Positions 61,225 to 64,000 of a stretch of DNA of 64,000 nt are shown here, one piece after another. Positions within the stretch are counted from its first letter, which is position 1; every line of letters begins with the position of its first letter. Origin of the DNA: Azadirachta indica (taxonomy: Eukaryota; Streptophyta; Magnoliopsida; Sapindales; Meliaceae); contig CM040443.1 of assembly GCA_022749755.1 (NCBI GenBank), positions 17,451,244 to 17,515,243 of the forward strand. The letters run 5' to 3'. The notes beneath the pieces were generated by a model. It worked only from the letters and a program-made list of their open reading frames with translations, was not told where the DNA came from and did no database searches. Made by a program: the position numbers and the translations under genes.

Positions 61225-61930
61225 AAACAATCCAATAACTAATACCAAGCAATTCAAATTCTTCTCCAATGCAATGCAATAAATTGAACACACAACTCAA
61301 TAATCAACATATAAATTATCACAAAACAAATTGAAATTTTCATAAGAAATATGTATAATAATACAATAACATAAATTGAGTGAGTAAGAGGATTGAGAAA
61401 GATAACACCGAATTTTTACGTGGTTCAACAAATCTTTGGCCTACATCTATGTCTCCAAGTTCCAAATTTAAGGATTTTACTAAAAAAGTTTTGAACACCC
61501 GAAGACTCAAATGATTACAACTAAAAGGATTTTTGGGTACTTTTTAAATCTTACAAGTGATTTTAACCCAAATCACTCAACTCTTAACATAAGTTATTAT
61601 CAAAACAAATTCCAATGTGTATGAAAAATGGGTATAACAATACAACACATAAATTGAGTAAGAGAGTTGAGAAAGATAACACTAGATTTTTACATAGTTT
61701 GGTAACTTTCCGTCCTCCATCCATACCTATAAGTTTCAAGCCTGGGGATTTCACTGAACAAGTCTTAAACACCCCAAGACTTAAATGATTACAATTAAAA
61801 GGATTTTCGAGTACCTCTTAAACCTTACAAGTGATTTCAACTCAAATCACTCAACTCTCAACACAAGTGATTCCTCACCAAATCATTCAACTCACAACCT
61901 AAGGAAAAGACCTACTTCTTTCATTCTCTT
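61225..61930 (-). repeat. Two neighbouring copies of a copia LTR segment
   Basis: Units 61,225-61,590 and 61,591-61,930 share the order CATAAATTGAGT, GAGAAAGATAACAC, then a TTTTTAC-T-GTT stretch, then CAAATGATTACAA, then CTTACAAGTGATTT. The same order occurs at 24,100-24,480. Both are on the minus strand relative to the LTR sense. The small ORFs here have no support. Confidence 0.65.
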
Positions 61931-62250
61931 TGAAGAAATGTACAAGAAACAACAAGTTTACACCTTCAAAAGATTTACAAATGAAAGAATAAGATGTGTA
62001 GAATGTTGAATTTGCGATTTGCAAGCTCAAAATGTGATTTTAAAGCTAAAGGATGTTTATAAGCACTTAGAGTTTAGATAAATATTCTGACACATAATAA
62101 TTTGAATTTCAAATGTGTAAAATGGCTCAATATATTGTTAGACTAAAGAAATTGCCATTAGACATATAATAATTTGAATGTCAAAAAGTTCATCCAATCA
62201 TTTTAAAGATTCAATCGACCGAATCACTTAAAAATAAAAGATAGGGTTTA
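61931..62250. other. Spacer between repeats, no gene seen
   Basis: AT-rich sequence, probably the remainder of the copia LTR. No coding evidence. Confidence 0.45.
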
Positions 62251-62254
62251 ATCT

Positions 62255-63764
62255 AGAGTTCAAGCAATTGTCTGGTTATTCAAGCTTAGGGGTATGTGAT
62301 AAGTGTGTAAAATACGTACTTATCGATCGCTTCGAAATTTGAATTATTTTGTAAATCCTCAAGTCTTGTTAATATTTAGTTAATTTTAGTGATCTTGTGC
62401 AAAAATGTTAGAAGACAGTCATTCAAAGTGAAATCAGCTCAAAAAAGAAATGTCAAAAAAGCCAGTAAGGAAATAGGGACCAAAATGAAAGAAAGACAAA
62501 GTTTGAAAACTTTGGGCAACCATGGCGTAGTCGCGCCATGCATTTTGCCCAAAGGTAAAGGCTGTGACGCAACCGTGCCACCCATTATTCTCTCATTGCT
62601 CCCCCGCATGGATTTGAGCACCCTTCACATCCTAAACATCCTCAGATGATTTTAGGTTGTTACATCATCGATAATGGCCTAATTTAGAAGCTTTTTAGGT
62701 TTATATGTTTTGGGGATGAAAAGCCACCATATCTAAGAGAGGCAAGTTAAGTTTTTAAAGAGATAGAAGGTGAATAATAAAGACAAGGATTCTAGAGAGA
62801 GAAAGGATGATTGAATCAAATTGAAGGCTTTGGAAGAAGATTTGAAGGAGGATCATCGAAGCCTTCATCTCTAGTCTAGTTTCTTAAATTTTATCATTTT
62901 CATCTTGTACTTCATTTGCATTTTTGTTTGTTGAATTCAAGGATTATGAATTGCTTGATGAATTTGATGTTCATAGTTGATATGTTTGGCTAAAATTCTT
63001 ATTTTAGGAACTTGATGTAGGTTATCTTGATTATGTTTGACTAGTTGGTATATTTTTAATGTGGAATGATTTTACTAACTTGTGTTTACTTGCTTTAATT
63101 CATTGTAAATTGTTGATTGATAAATTGGATGATTCAAGATGAATAAATTAATACTTGGAAAGGTTTAATTTATTCATTGGATTAAGTAAACACAATTTAC
63201 AATTACTAAGATTTTAGGAGGAAATTAGTACCTAAATAATCTTATAATCATTTAGGATAAAAATAATAACCGGGAGGTAATTGAATTATAGGTGAGTGGT
63301 ATAGGACACGCTTATGAAATGTTTAATTAACCATGTCTGATAAGGATATTGATTTGGAAATTGTTACAAAATAATTTGTTTAACACTTGGGAGAGGCAAC
63401 GAATTCACTCTTAATCTTATAATTAGTAAATAAAATTATGACATATTATTAATTACCAATTTAAGAAAACATAGGAAAAGATAAGTGAAATCAAGGCTCT
63501 ACATATTTTATATTTGGATATTTCATTAACTTATCAATGCTCTTTAAATTAGTTGTATTTTTTTTTAGTTATTTAGCAACTAAATAGTTCATTTTGTTTT
63601 ATTGTTTTTGTTTACAATTAAACCAATCCAAATTGCTTAGATAAAATTGAACTTTCAAGACTGTAGTATTCGGTATTTAATTAAAATTTCAATTCTCATG
63701 TGACGATAATTTTATTTATCATTTACTACAACACGTATCCTTGCGGTTAACGCTGTCGCAATCA
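62255..63764 (+). mobile_element. Gypsy (Athila/Tat-type) 3' LTR with polypurine tract, truncated element
   Basis: The LTR runs from TGATAAGTG at 62,297 to about 63,764 (…GCAATCA). Directly before it is a polypurine stretch (GCTTAGGGGTATG) and a 'tcaagcaattg' motif, as found before Athila/Tat 3' LTRs. LTR words match the reverse complements of the LTRs at 31.6 and 38.9 kb (TGATAAGTG start, TCCTCAAGT, GTGCAAAAAT, and near the end ACACGTATCCTTGCGG against a TATACTTGCGAG stretch), so it is a related but distinct family member. The rest of the element is missing to the left. Confidence 0.7.
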
Positions 63765-64000
63765 GTTATTTAAAAAAAATAACTAATAAATCTCTATAAT
63801 TTGATAAAATATAATATATTTATGTAAAATATATTAATTAAATAATAATATTATTATTTTATAGTACATTAATAATATGAATATTTTATTAATATATTAT
63901 AAATTTATTCACTTTTATTTTCATTGATATTTTATTTCTATTATTTTATGTAAAACACATTATTTAATTTAATAAATTATTATTTTACAACACATTGATA
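63765..64000. repeat. Partial copy of the dispersed AT-rich element also at 23.7 kb
   Basis: From GTTATTTAAAAAAAATAAC onward this follows the reverse complement of about 23,700-23,893. Shared words include AAATTTGATAAA, AATAATATGAATATTT and TTAATATATTATAA. It runs off the window end. Confidence 0.6.

Noticed and set aside
61225..62300. Periodic repeats that might be a CRISPR array
   Set aside because: Only two long degenerate units, with no short exact repeats or spacers. It is an LTR fragment in a plant genome.
62389..62649. An 86-codon plus-strand ORF as a small gene
   Set aside because: It lies inside the gypsy LTR and matches LTR words. There is no start context and no domain.

Overview
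The window looks like nuclear DNA of a dicotyledonous plant. It is very AT-rich, its genes are split by GT-AG introns, and plant transposable elements fill much of it. Its only genes are two related copies of a plant superfamily 1 (SF1) helicase of the type usually named 'TPR and ankyrin repeat-containing protein 1-like' or 'Sen1/MAGATAMA3-like'. I cannot name the species from the sequence.

Layout. (1) 1-18,858 holds copy A with its 5' flank. It has the full architecture: a Upf1/Sen1-like SF1 helicase, then a UvrD-like helicase, then a TPR-like C-terminal half, in 14 coding exons. Every exon and splice site can be followed, but four small indels and one nonsense codon break the reading frame. 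(2) 18,859-49,440 is about 30 kb of mobile DNA. It holds a foldback element, a decayed DUF1985 fragment, two Mutator-like or MITE-like terminal-inverted-repeat (TIR) elements, and decayed Sirevirus-type copia remains. It also holds a three-level nest: a minus-strand Ty3/gypsy element inside a minus-strand Ty1/copia element inside the LTR of a plus-strand copia element, whose gag is in turn hit by a hAT transposon. (3) 49,440-57,993 holds copy B and its 5' flank, homologous to 1-9,473. Copy B stops inside exon 6 of the A structure, so it keeps only the Upf1/Sen1-like helicase, as an open 889-codon frame. (4) 57,994-64,000 is AT-rich DNA with a TIR element, a short plastid-derived trnI-CAU insertion, copia LTR fragments, a 3' gypsy LTR and part of another dispersed element.

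Interpretation. A segmental tandem duplication, mostly seen through the 5' part of the gene, left one long copy that kept its architecture but lost its frame, and one short copy that kept its frame but lost the UvrD and TPR parts. The window has no intact UvrD/TPR module. Transposons that entered one copy but not the other (for example 51,105-52,182, whose empty site is at 3,578-3,586) date some insertions after the duplication. I found no rRNA, functional tRNA, CRISPR or clearly new biochemical system. The most informative signals are the complementary fates of the two copies, the dated insertions and the nested retroelements.
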